Source of the DNA: JAPHTQ01 sp050287105
GTDB lineage: Bacteria; Pseudomonadota; Gammaproteobacteria; Thiohalomonadales; Thiohalomonadaceae
Length of the DNA: 24,975 bases
NCBI GenBank assembly: GCA_050287105.1
Contig: JBNKBG010000031.1
Coordinates: 1-24,975, forward strand
Direction of reading: 5' to 3'
In this document: positions 8,995 through 16,216 of the stretch, in pieces
How the letters are laid out: the number at the start of each line of letters is the position of its first letter
Position numbering within the stretch: the first letter of the stretch is position 1
Position numbers and translations under genes: made by a program
The notes under the pieces: generated by a model
What the model saw: the letters and a program-made list of their open reading frames with translations, nothing else
Database searches by the model: none
Told to the model about the DNA's origin: nothing

Positions 8995-9942
8995 ATGAAC
9001 ACTAAACGCGAGGAACTGGCTATCGTCATTGTTGACGATATGAAGTTCAGTTGTGAATTCCTGCGCCGGGCATTGAACACGGAAGGGTATGGCGATATCC
9101 GCGTCGCGGGTAGCGCTATGGATGCATTAATGCAGTTGGCGGAGCGTCCCGCCGATGTCCTGTTGGCGGACTGGATCATGCCCCAGATGGATGGTTTACA
9201 ACTGACCGATCGGGTACGCCAGCTCGACGAAGAGACCAACCACTACACCTGCATCATCATCCTCACCGCCAGGGATACCATCGAGGCGGTTATCGAGGCC
9301 TTTGACCGTGGTGTGGATGACTACCTGAGCAAACCCCCGGATAAGGCGGAGCTGGCGGCACGCATCCACGCGGGAGGGCGTATCGCCACGCTGCAGAATG
9401 GCCTGCTCGATACCATCGAAACCCTACGCCGGGATGCGAGCAAGCGCTCGACCATCGACATGCTTACGGGCCTGGGTAATCGTCTGGATGCAGAGCGCCG
9501 CTTCAATGAGCTGCTGAAGCTGGTGGTCACCCGTGGTGGTGCGGTCTGTTGCGGGTTTATCAGTCTGACAGGGCACGCAGAGCTTCTGGAGACGCATGGT
9601 CGCGTGGTCTACGAAGAGTTGCTGATAGGTATCGCTCGACGGTTACACCGGCTGGTACGTCCGGGTGACCTGATTGCGCGGATCTCCGATTTCGAGTTTG
9701 TGGTCGGGATGCACTACCTCGACACCCACCAGGCCAAGGCCAAGAACTATAAACGCATCATGCAGGGGATCAACCTGAGACCCCTCAAGAGCTCCAAGGG
9801 CTTCGTGAACGTCAACGTGGCCATTGCCATGTGTTGCAACAGGGAGGGGCAGACCATTATCCCGGCAGAGGCCCTGATTGAGTGCGCCGCGAAGAAAATC
9901 CCCATCTCGGTGAAAACGGGGTGCACAGAGGTCGCTATTTAA
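8995..9942 (+). CDS. Response regulator with a degenerate GGDEF output domain
   Basis: The 315-residue protein has an N-terminal receiver domain with acidic pair Asp14-Asp15, phosphoacceptor Asp59 (LLADWIMPQMDG), Thr91 and Lys113 (LSKPP), so it should be phosphorylated by a histidine kinase; none is in the window. A GGDEF-type domain follows, recognisable by DMLTGLGNRL (155-164), but its catalytic parts are lost: the metal-binding FDLDxFK motif is replaced by GFISLTG (187-193), and the GGDEF loop reads SDFEF (231-235). RPGD (222-225) sits five residues before it, exactly where the RxxD inhibitory site lies, so the domain probably binds c-di-GMP rather than making it; this is inference. The ribosome-binding site is weak. 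The next gene starts 71 bases downstream on the same strand. Confidence 0.88.
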   Translation: MNTKREELAIVIVDDMKFSCEFLRRALNTEGYGDIRVAGSAMDALMQLAERPADVLLADWIMPQMDGLQLTDRVRQLDEETNHYTCIIILTARDTIEAVIEAFDRGVDDYLSKPPDKAELAARIHAGGRIATLQNGLLDTIETLRRDASKRSTIDMLTGLGNRLDAERRFNELLKLVVTRGGAVCCGFISLTGHAELLETHGRVVYEELLIGIARRLHRLVRPGDLIARISDFEFVVGMHYLDTHQAKAKNYKRIMQGINLRPLKSSKGFVNVNVAIAMCCNREGQTIIPAEALIECAAKKIPISVKTGCTEVAI

Positions 9943-9962
9943 CCTTATAATACACGCGGTTT

Positions 9963-9991
9963 TTGTAGCACCAGATTCCGTTTACTATAAA
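9963..9991 (+). promoter_or_regulatory. Candidate promoter of the lipoprotein/GGDEF-EAL pair
   Basis: TTGTAG (9963-9968) and TATAAA (9986-9991) are 17 bases apart, 23 bases upstream of the lipoprotein ATG. A perfect TATAAT also occurs at 9946-9951, at the stop of the response regulator gene, but without a good -35 box. Either could start a two-gene transcript; the region is AT-rich compared with its surroundings. Confidence 0.4.
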
Positions 9992-10013
9992 TCCACGATT
10001 ACTAATATCACGG

Positions 10014-10934
10014 ATGACTATGCGCTTGAGGGCCACTTCCGTCCTGTTTGCCGGGCTTCTTGCCGTTGGCTGTACTCTGACAGATGACTCCACCGTTACG
10101 CCGAAACGCGTAGTGCGGGATGCTGTTGCCTCCAAACCCCGTGTAGCCATCCTGGTGAGCCAGCCCATTCCCCCCTATACCGAAGTCGCACGTCGCCTCA
10201 AGCAGCGCCTGGGTGAACGCGCCACTGTCTATAATATTCAGGATGTGGGGGGCGGTAGTTACCACGCGGGGGAGGGGGCGCTGCAACTGGTCTCCATCGG
10301 TCTGGATGCTGCCCGGATTACCGAGCACCTGCATCATCAGCAGATTTTCTGTCAGGTATTTAACTATGCCGGCAGTGGGCTGACCGGACCGCATAGCAAG
10401 GGTGTTTCGATGATCCCCGGGTTTAACAAGACCTTCAGTACCTGGAAAGAACTCTCACCGACACTGCGCAACGTGGCAGTGATCAGTGGTCCAGGCCAGG
10501 GAACATTGATCAAGCAGGCCAAAGAGGCTGCTGCCAAGCATGAGATCTCGCTGCATCACCGAATGGTAAAAAATGATAAGGAGTATCAGTACGTCTACAA
10601 GCAGCTGGCCAATGAGGTTGAAGGTTACTGGTTAATCCCGGATAACCGGGTACTCAGCGTCGAAACATTGCGAGATGTTATGAACTTCAGTGTGCGTAAC
10701 GGGAAACAGGTAATGGTGTTCAGTGAAGAACTACTTGCTCTCGGTGGCCTGCTCAGCGTCAGCAGTAGCTATGACGACATCGTCGACAAAGTAATGTTGC
10801 GCTTGCAGCAGGCAGAAGCGCATGATGAGGTTCCGGGGCCGGAGCTGCTCCCACTGGATGATGCCGTAGTGAGTATTAACAAATACATGGCACAACGTCT
10901 CAATCTCACCGTACCGCCAAGCTATAGAGAGTAG
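10014..10934 (+). CDS. Substrate-binding-type lipoprotein (ABC_sub_bind-like)
   Basis: The 306-residue product begins with a lipoprotein signal peptide: positively charged start, hydrophobic core and AVGC with acylatable Cys20. The mature part resembles periplasmic binding proteins of the ABC_sub_bind family: RVAILVSQPIPPYTEVARRLKQ near the start, NVAVISGPGQ with TLIKQAKEAA in the middle, and YWLIPDNRVL followed by GKQVMVFSEELLALGGLLSVS towards the end. No ABC permease or ATPase is present; instead a membrane GGDEF-EAL gene follows at once. I therefore infer a sensory role, presenting a bound ligand to the periplasmic domain of that protein, rather than uptake. ATG at 10020 is an alternative start that would shorten the signal peptide by two residues. 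Confidence 0.8.
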   Translation: MTMRLRATSVLFAGLLAVGCTLTDDSTVTPKRVVRDAVASKPRVAILVSQPIPPYTEVARRLKQRLGERATVYNIQDVGGGSYHAGEGALQLVSIGLDAARITEHLHHQQIFCQVFNYAGSGLTGPHSKGVSMIPGFNKTFSTWKELSPTLRNVAVISGPGQGTLIKQAKEAAAKHEISLHHRMVKNDKEYQYVYKQLANEVEGYWLIPDNRVLSVETLRDVMNFSVRNGKQVMVFSEELLALGGLLSVSSSYDDIVDKVMLRLQQAEAHDEVPGPELLPLDDAVVSINKYMAQRLNLTVPPSYRE

Positions 10935-10938
10935 CGTG

Positions 10939-13167
10939 ATGTCGAACCCGGCCCCTGATCAGGGCAATCAGTCACAGACAGGGAAGGTGCTTAAACACCT
11001 GAGTCATCGTTGTATGGCGTGGCTGGCGCGACAAAAGCAGCTTCTGGCAGCACTCACCGGTCATGGAACACTCAGTCTTGCCAACCGAATCCTGTTGCTG
11101 CAATTCGGCTGGACCCTGGTGGTATACGGCATCCTCATCGTTAGTCTCTGGCTTGCCAGTAGTATCGTGATTGAAAACAGCCTGCGCAGCCAGGGGGAGA
11201 GCTGGCTGGCCAAGCTGGATCAACTGGGTACCCCGTTTTATGCCTCAGAGAAACCCGGCGATGTGGAACAACTGGTCAAGGATCTGGATAAATTCCCCGA
11301 GATCGCGCAGGTCGTCTACTACAGTAGCGACGGCAAGAAAGTGCTGGCCCAGTACAGGAAAAAGAATACACCTAACGCCGGACTGGCGATGCTGGACAGT
11401 AGTCAACTAACCCTGTTGACGACAAACCCGGATAACGGGGAGTCGCTGCTGTTTGAAAAGGGACGCAACAGTCTGTTTCGCTTTACGGCACCAATCACAA
11501 TTAAATCCATCTCCACCGATGGCATGCTCGCCTTCAGTCTGGAAAAACAGAATCGCGAAAAGATAAAGCTCATCGGTTTTGTCAGCGTCCTGCTCGACTA
11601 CAGCCCTTTTTATGCTGATCTCAATCATACCCTGCGTAATGTTAGCGTGGTGATCGCTGTGCTGCTGCTATTCGTTGCTGCTGTGGGTCGTGTGCTGGTG
11701 CGCTGGTCATTGCGCCTGCTGACGCAACTGGAAGAACCGTTGAATCGTCTGGCGCGGGGGGAAACGGATGTGCAGGTGGAGAGCGGTGGTGACAAGGAGA
11801 TCGCGAAAATCGGCAAGGTGCTGAATACCACTATTACCGCTCTGCGAGAACGTGATGAAACCCTGCGCCGCATGGTTAACCAGGATCCCATGACCGGTTT
11901 GATGAATCGTAGCCACTTTACTGAAGTACTTGACCTGGAGGTTGAGCGCCTGCAGAGAGAGGGTGGTCATAGCGCACTGTTCTTTATCGATCTGGATCGC
12001 TTCAAGTTTATTAATGATACCTATGGCTATGATGCGGGTGACCGACTGTTGGTGCAGGTTGCGAAAATGCTAAGCCACCGTATGCGAAAACAGGATTGTG
12101 TTGCACGTTATGGCGGCGATGAATTTACAGCATTGGTAGTTAATGTGAGCAAGGCCAAGGTGGGTGAAATATCCCAGTCACTTCTTGACCTGATGAATAA
12201 CTACCGTTTTCAGCACAAAGGCGAGCTGTTAAAAATTCATTTCAGTATTGGCGTTGTCATGATTGATAACAGCGATGCTACCTCGGCCGAGTATCTGGCA
12301 CAGGCCGACAAGGCAATGCATCAGGCCAAACAGGATGGACGTAATCGTTACAATATTTTTGCCGCGAAACGAGATGTCTCAAACGAAAAGGAAAATAGCG
12401 GTTGGCATGCCCAGTTAAGCGAAGCCATTGCCAGTGAAATGCTTACCCTGCACTACCAGAAAGTGGTCAGGTTAAAGCGCGGTGGCAATATGGAGATGTA
12501 TGAGGTTCTGGTCAGGCTGCAGGACAGGGAAAACAACCTGATACCTCCGAGTGCCTTCTTCACCCCGGCAGAACGCTTTGAAATGATGGCGCAGATTGAT
12601 CGTTTGGTGATCAAACAGGCGCTCACTGCATTGAGTCAATCTGATAGTAAACAGTGCTACCTGTCCATCAATCTTTCTGAGCAGATATTGAAGGATGAAG
12701 GCTTTATTGAATATCTTGAGGAGCTGGTGACAAATAGTGATGTGGACACACGCCATATTGTTTTTGAAATCAGTGAACGCATCGCGGTCTATAACGCGGA
12801 ACAGATAACCCCCGTACTTGATGCACTTACCGATATGGGCTTTGGTCTTGCCATCGACGATTACGGTGTAGGTTATGCTTCGTTCCAGTATCTGAAGCAT
12901 AGTCCGGTGCACTGGTTGAAACTTGATAGCTCCCTGATAGAAGGTCTCTGCGATGACCCGGTGGACCAGATCACTGTTAAGGCCATCGCACAGACGGCAA
13001 CCACTCTGGGTATGCACACCGTGGCGAAATTTGTACCGAATCAGGAGACGCTGGAGTTATTGAAAAAACTCGGTGTGACCCATGCGCAGGGATATTTCCT
13101 GCATGAACCAGAGGAAAGGTTCTGTACGGCCAAACCACATGCCGCAAAGAAGCGTAAGAGCGCGTAA
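10939..13167 (+). CDS. Membrane GGDEF-EAL protein with periplasmic sensor domain
   Basis: This 742-residue c-di-GMP enzyme has a transmembrane segment (about 50-75), a periplasmic region (about 78-210), a second segment (about 233-255), a HAMP-like linker (about 256-310), a GGDEF domain and an EAL domain. The GGDEF half looks active: DPMTGLMNR, FFIDLDRFKFIND, GGDEF at 392-396 and inhibitory site RKQD at 383-386. The EAL half is altered: EAL reads EVL (522-524), and the usual AEGVE reads AKFVP with Lys697 at a conserved Glu. Asn579, Glu610, Asp640-Asp641, Lys661 and Gln717 remain. Net synthesis of c-di-GMP is therefore more likely than breakdown, by inference. ATG at 10939 with GAGAG seven bases upstream is preferred over GTG at 10936. 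The lipoprotein gene ends four bases before, indicating co-translation. Confidence 0.9.
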   Translation: MSNPAPDQGNQSQTGKVLKHLSHRCMAWLARQKQLLAALTGHGTLSLANRILLLQFGWTLVVYGILIVSLWLASSIVIENSLRSQGESWLAKLDQLGTPFYASEKPGDVEQLVKDLDKFPEIAQVVYYSSDGKKVLAQYRKKNTPNAGLAMLDSSQLTLLTTNPDNGESLLFEKGRNSLFRFTAPITIKSISTDGMLAFSLEKQNREKIKLIGFVSVLLDYSPFYADLNHTLRNVSVVIAVLLLFVAAVGRVLVRWSLRLLTQLEEPLNRLARGETDVQVESGGDKEIAKIGKVLNTTITALRERDETLRRMVNQDPMTGLMNRSHFTEVLDLEVERLQREGGHSALFFIDLDRFKFINDTYGYDAGDRLLVQVAKMLSHRMRKQDCVARYGGDEFTALVVNVSKAKVGEISQSLLDLMNNYRFQHKGELLKIHFSIGVVMIDNSDATSAEYLAQADKAMHQAKQDGRNRYNIFAAKRDVSNEKENSGWHAQLSEAIASEMLTLHYQKVVRLKRGGNMEMYEVLVRLQDRENNLIPPSAFFTPAERFEMMAQIDRLVIKQALTALSQSDSKQCYLSINLSEQILKDEGFIEYLEELVTNSDVDTRHIVFEISERIAVYNAEQITPVLDALTDMGFGLAIDDYGVGYASFQYLKHSPVHWLKLDSSLIEGLCDDPVDQITVKAIAQTATTLGMHTVAKFVPNQETLELLKKLGVTHAQGYFLHEPEERFCTAKPHAAKKRKSA

Positions 13168-13170
13168 AAA

Positions 13171-13209
13171 AACCGGAATAAAATGCGGTGAGCTTCGAGC
13201 GTTTCACCG
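13171..13209 (-). terminator. Probable terminator of the nudE-cysQ operon
   Basis: Read on the minus strand, CGGTGA (complement of 13204-13209) pairs with TCACCG (complement of 13186-13191), followed by CATTTTATT and then a run of T residues around 13166-13172. It lies 17 bases past the cysQ stop. The stem is only six to seven base pairs, so efficiency is uncertain; it may serve the converging GGDEF-EAL transcript too. Confidence 0.45.
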
Positions 13210-13225
13210 TCTGTGACTTTCCCGC

Positions 13226-14050
13226 CTATAAATACTTCGACCAATCCTTATCCGTTTTCCCAAATACCAGAAAATGTGGATTGAGCAGTGACTTGCGCGT
13301 GTTATAGCGCAGCGGTTGCATGTCGGTGGTGGTGATCTTGCCACCCGCCTCTTCGACAATGCATTGCGCCGCGGCGGTATCCCACTCGGAAGTGGGTCCA
13401 AGACGGGCGTAGATATCGGCCTTGCCCTCGGCGACCAGACACGATTTCAGGGCGCTACCAAGACAGACGATTTCATGTTCCGGCAGATTATCCAGCAGGT
13501 GCTGCAGTGACTTGTGCTTGTGCGTGGCGCTGCTGCATACCACGGTCGCCTTACCACCATCCCAGTGGCGTACATGAATACGCTTCGGCAGTCCGGTAGA
13601 ACTGCGCTTGTACGCCCCCTGACCACGACAGGCGTAGTAATAGGCGCCGAGCACCGGAGCGTAGATGATTCCCAGCACCGGCTCATTGTTTTCGATCAAC
13701 GCCACGTTGATGGAAAATTCGCCACTACGTCGAATGAATTCACGGGTGCCATCGAGTGGGTCCACCAGCCAGTAGCGCTTCCACTCACCACGTTCCTTGA
13801 AGGATATCTTGGCAGACTCTTCAGTCAGTACCGGCAGGTTGGGAGTAATTTCGAGAAGCCCTTTTTCAATGATCTCATGTGCCGCCATATCCGCCTCGGT
13901 CAGCGGCGTATTGTCTTCCTTGTTTTCTACCTGAAAGCCCGACTCATAGATCTCCAGAATCGTACGTCCCGCGGAGATCACGATCTCCAGTGCCGGGGTC
14001 AGCAGCAGGCAGGGGTCGCAGTCACGAGCGTCATTACACTTGTCAAACAT
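13226..14050 (-). CDS. cysQ: 3'(2'),5'-bisphosphate nucleotidase CysQ
   Basis: CysQ hydrolyses adenosine 3',5'-bisphosphate (PAP), the toxic by-product of sulfate reduction through PAPS, to AMP and phosphate. It belongs to the inositol-monophosphatase superfamily and is magnesium-dependent. The 274-residue product contains the metal-binding set in order: PVLTEES with Glu77-Glu78, WLVDPLDGTREF with Asp97 and Asp100, and the C-terminal SEWDTAA. GSALKSCLVAEGKADIYAR is a further CysQ signature. The N-terminus is about 20 residues longer than in E. coli CysQ and contains four cysteines of unknown importance. The start codon overlaps the end of nudE by eight bases, so the two are translated from one message; both deal with adenine nucleotide derivatives, consistent with joint nucleotide housekeeping. 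Confidence 0.92.
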   Translation of the reverse strand: MFDKCNDARDCDPCLLLTPALEIVISAGRTILEIYESGFQVENKEDNTPLTEADMAAHEIIEKGLLEITPNLPVLTEESAKISFKERGEWKRYWLVDPLDGTREFIRRSGEFSINVALIENNEPVLGIIYAPVLGAYYYACRGQGAYKRSSTGLPKRIHVRHWDGGKATVVCSSATHKHKSLQHLLDNLPEHEIVCLGSALKSCLVAEGKADIYARLGPTSEWDTAAAQCIVEEAGGKITTTDMQPLRYNTRKSLLNPHFLVFGKTDKDWSKYL

Positions 14051-14588
14051 TCGCCAGATACTCGCGGGTCATATAGAGGGCGGCAATGCTGCGGGCCTCG
14101 GTGCAGTCATCACGTTGTAGCAGTTGTGGTAGTTCGTTGAGTTTCCACGGCACTACCTCGATGGTCTCCGGCTCGTCGCCCTCAGCGCTACAGGGATAGA
14201 GATCGCGGGCCAGGACCACATGGGTAAAATAGCCCACATAACCGGGGGCCACACTGACCGAGGTGAGATGGTGCAGACTGTTGGCGGCGTAGCCCACCTC
14301 TTCCATGATCTCGCGATTGGCGGCGATCAGCAGCTCCTCTCCCTTTTCGATGCGGCCTTTGGGCAGGGCCAGCTCGTAGCGGTCGAGGCCGGCAGCGTAT
14401 TCGCGGATCAGCAGCACGGTCTCATCATCCAGCATGGGGACGATCAGCACAGAGCCCTGGGGTGAACCCACCAGACGTTCATAGCAGGTCTCAACGCCAT
14501 TGGCGAAGCGCAGCTCCAACTGCTCCACATGAAATATCCGGGTCCTGGCAAGGGTCTGCCGGTTAAGGATGGTCGGCTTTTCTCGCAT
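14043..14588 (-). CDS. nudE: ADP-compounds hydrolase NudE (Nudix family)
   Basis: NudE hydrolyses ADP-ribose, NADH, Ap3A and related ADP derivatives to AMP plus the other phosphate half, in the cytoplasm. The 181-residue product has a complete Nudix box: Gly78, Glu84, Arg92-Glu93, Glu96-Glu97 and Gly99, matching the spacing G-x5-E-x7-REUxEExGU. The flanking LPKGRIEKGEE and SVSVAPGYVGYFTHVVLA, and the neighbourhood with yrfG, point to NudE rather than the ADP-ribose pyrophosphatase NudF. ATG at 14586-14588 has GGAAAGAGAG directly upstream. It is divergent from yrfG across 111 bases and overlaps cysQ downstream. Confidence 0.88.
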   Translation of the reverse strand: MREKPTILNRQTLARTRIFHVEQLELRFANGVETCYERLVGSPQGSVLIVPMLDDETVLLIREYAAGLDRYELALPKGRIEKGEELLIAANREIMEEVGYAANSLHHLTSVSVAPGYVGYFTHVVLARDLYPCSAEGDEPETIEVVPWKLNELPQLLQRDDCTEARSIAALYMTREYLANV

Positions 14589-14639
14589 CTCTCTCTTTCC
14601 GAACCGGGCGAACGACCATCATAACCCGAAGCCGTGGCG

Positions 14640-14670
14640 TTGGCACAACTCCCCGACAGGGCGGTAGAAT
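14640..14670 (+). promoter_or_regulatory. Candidate promoter of yrfG
   Basis: TTGGCA (14640-14645) and TAGAAT (14665-14670) are separated by 19 bases, which is longer than ideal. Transcription would start about 22 bases before the yrfG ATG. On the opposite strand, TTGTGC (complement of 14643-14648) and TATGAT (complement near 14618-14623) could serve nudE, so divergent promoters would overlap here. Confidence 0.35.
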
Positions 14671-14699
14671 GCCCGGCACTGACGACGAGGAGCAGAGGT

Positions 14700-15353
14700 A
14701 TGTTGGACTGGCAGCAGATCGATACGGTGTTACTGGATATGGACGGCACCCTGCTCGATCTCCATTTCGATACCTATTTCTGGCTGGAGCATGTACCGCA
14801 GCGCTACAGCGAGAAGCATGGTATGGAACTGGAACAGGCAAAAGAGGAGCTGATGAGCCGCTACCTTGCCATGATGGGCACTATCGACTGGTACAGCATC
14901 GACTACTGGACAGAAGAGCTGGGGCTGGATATCGCCCTGCTTAAGGAGGAGGTGGACCACCTGATCGCCGTGCACCCCTACGTCACCGATTTCCTCGATG
15001 CCGTCCGTGCAGCGGGTAAGCGAATGCTGCTGGTGACCAACGCCCATATGAAGAGCCTGGAGCTGAAGATGCAGCGCACCCAGCTGGGCGGCCACTTTGA
15101 TCACGTGGTGGTCTCCCACGACTTCTGCCTGCCCAAGGAGGAACTGGCCTTCTGGGATCGGCTGCAGGAGGTGGAGAAATTCGACCCGCAGCGCACCCTG
15201 CTGGTGGATGACAGCCTGCCGGTGCTGCGCTCGGCGAAAGAGTACGGGATCCGCTGGCTACTGGCGGTCTACGAGCCGGACAGCAGGAAACCGCGCAAAG
15301 ATGTAGAAGAGTTTGACGCGATAGAGACCTTCCGCGACATCATGCCCGGGTAA
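14700..15353 (+). CDS. yrfG: GMP/IMP nucleotidase YrfG-like HAD hydrolase
   Basis: This 217-residue haloacid-dehalogenase-superfamily phosphatase closely resembles E. coli YrfG, which removes the 5'-phosphate from purine mononucleotides such as GMP and IMP. HAD motif I is LLDMDGTLLDLHFD with nucleophile Asp13 and acid/base Asp15; motif II is LLVTNAH; the motif III lysine is in LPKEEL; motif IV is LLVDDSLPVL. The YrfG hallmark YFW and the DWYSIDYWTEELGLDI stretch are present. ATG at 14700 is preceded by GAGGAG seven bases away, so earlier in-frame starts are not needed. nudE lies next to it head to head, as in E. coli. Its stop is only five bases from the stop of the convergent acyltransferase gene. 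Confidence 0.88.
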   Translation: MLDWQQIDTVLLDMDGTLLDLHFDTYFWLEHVPQRYSEKHGMELEQAKEELMSRYLAMMGTIDWYSIDYWTEELGLDIALLKEEVDHLIAVHPYVTDFLDAVRAAGKRMLLVTNAHMKSLELKMQRTQLGGHFDHVVVSHDFCLPKEELAFWDRLQEVEKFDPQRTLLVDDSLPVLRSAKEYGIRWLLAVYEPDSRKPRKDVEEFDAIETFRDIMPG

Positions 15354-15358
15354 TGCCT

Positions 15359-16216
15359 TTAATAAATCGCCCCTTCTCCCTCGGGACGAGTACGGAAACG
15401 TTTGTAGCTCCACTGGTACTGCGCCGGGAAACGACCTATTGCCGCCTCCACCGCACGGGTGATCGCCGCCACGTGACCTTCCATACTCTCTTCTTCAATC
15501 TCCAGCGGCAGATAGTGCATACGAAAGCCGCGTCCCCAGCTCAGGCGTTCGGCAATGGCTAATACCATCGCTGCACCGCTCTTCTGTGCCAGTCGCGAGA
15601 CCAGGGTCATGGTGTTGGCCTGGATGCCGAAGAAGGGAACAAACACCCCACCGGAGTCGCGTGGGTCCTGATCCGGCGGAATCGCGACCAGCTCATTGGC
15701 CGCCATCGCCTGGAACAGGGCACGTACCCCTTTGGTGTTGGTGGGTACCAACTTCGCCCCCAGAAGGGTTCGGCCTTTGAGAACCAGGGGCTCCAGTGAA
15801 GGCCGACGCAGTGGGCGGTAGAGCGAAGTTGTTGGGTAGAAAGCCGAGCAGTAGAGGCTGACCAGTTCCCAGGAACCGAGGTGAGGGGCGACCACAATCA
15901 CCCCTTTGCCTTTTGCCAGCGCTGCCTGCATCACCTCTTTTCCGACCTCTTCACGCACGAGCGAGAGCGTCCGCTCGCGGCTGGAGAGCCACATAATCGG
16001 TGACTCCATCGCGGTCTTGCCGGTTTCGATCAGGGAGAGGCGCAGCATCCGGCGACGCTCCCTTGGGGAGAGTTTTGGCATACACAGGGCGATGTTGCGG
16101 CGTGCCACCTCACGGTGCGGGTTCTGTACCAGATAGAAGAGCCAGCCGAGCAGTACGCCAATGGCGTGGGCTACAGGAAGTGGCAGTAGAGCGGTAAGCC
16201 GCATCAATAGTTTCAC
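15359..16216 (-). CDS. LpxL/HtrB-family lipid A (lysophospholipid-type) acyltransferase
   Basis: Members of this family transfer an acyl chain from acyl-ACP to lipid A precursors at the cytoplasmic face of the inner membrane. The 285-residue protein begins with a hydrophobic segment (about 8-30) and contains the catalytic H-x4-E motif HLGSWE (112-117), followed by SLYRPLRRPSLEPLV and the IPPDQDPRDSGGVFVPFFG signature. It is slightly shorter than E. coli LpxL, and I cannot tell LpxL, LpxM or an ornithine-lipid-type role apart from sequence alone. The start is GTG at 16214-16216, overlapping the ttcA stop as GTGA, with GGGGAT upstream; ATG at 16204 is possible but has no ribosome-binding site. 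Confidence 0.85.
   Translation of the reverse strand: MKLLMRLTALLPLPVAHAIGVLLGWLFYLVQNPHREVARRNIALCMPKLSPRERRRMLRLSLIETGKTAMESPIMWLSSRERTLSLVREEVGKEVMQAALAKGKGVIVVAPHLGSWELVSLYCSAFYPTTSLYRPLRRPSLEPLVLKGRTLLGAKLVPTNTKGVRALFQAMAANELVAIPPDQDPRDSGGVFVPFFGIQANTMTLVSRLAQKSGAAMVLAIAERLSWGRGFRMHYLPLEIEEESMEGHVAAITRAVEAAIGRFPAQYQWSYKRFRTRPEGEGAIY

Noticed and set aside
10014..10934. ABC transporter operon
   Set aside because: Only a binding-protein-like lipoprotein is present; no permease or ATPase gene lies nearby, and the coupled gene is a GGDEF-EAL protein.
13514..14140. 208-codon plus-strand open frame
   Set aside because: It is antisense to cysQ and the end of nudE, both of which have complete catalytic motifs, and its own translation shows no recognisable domain.
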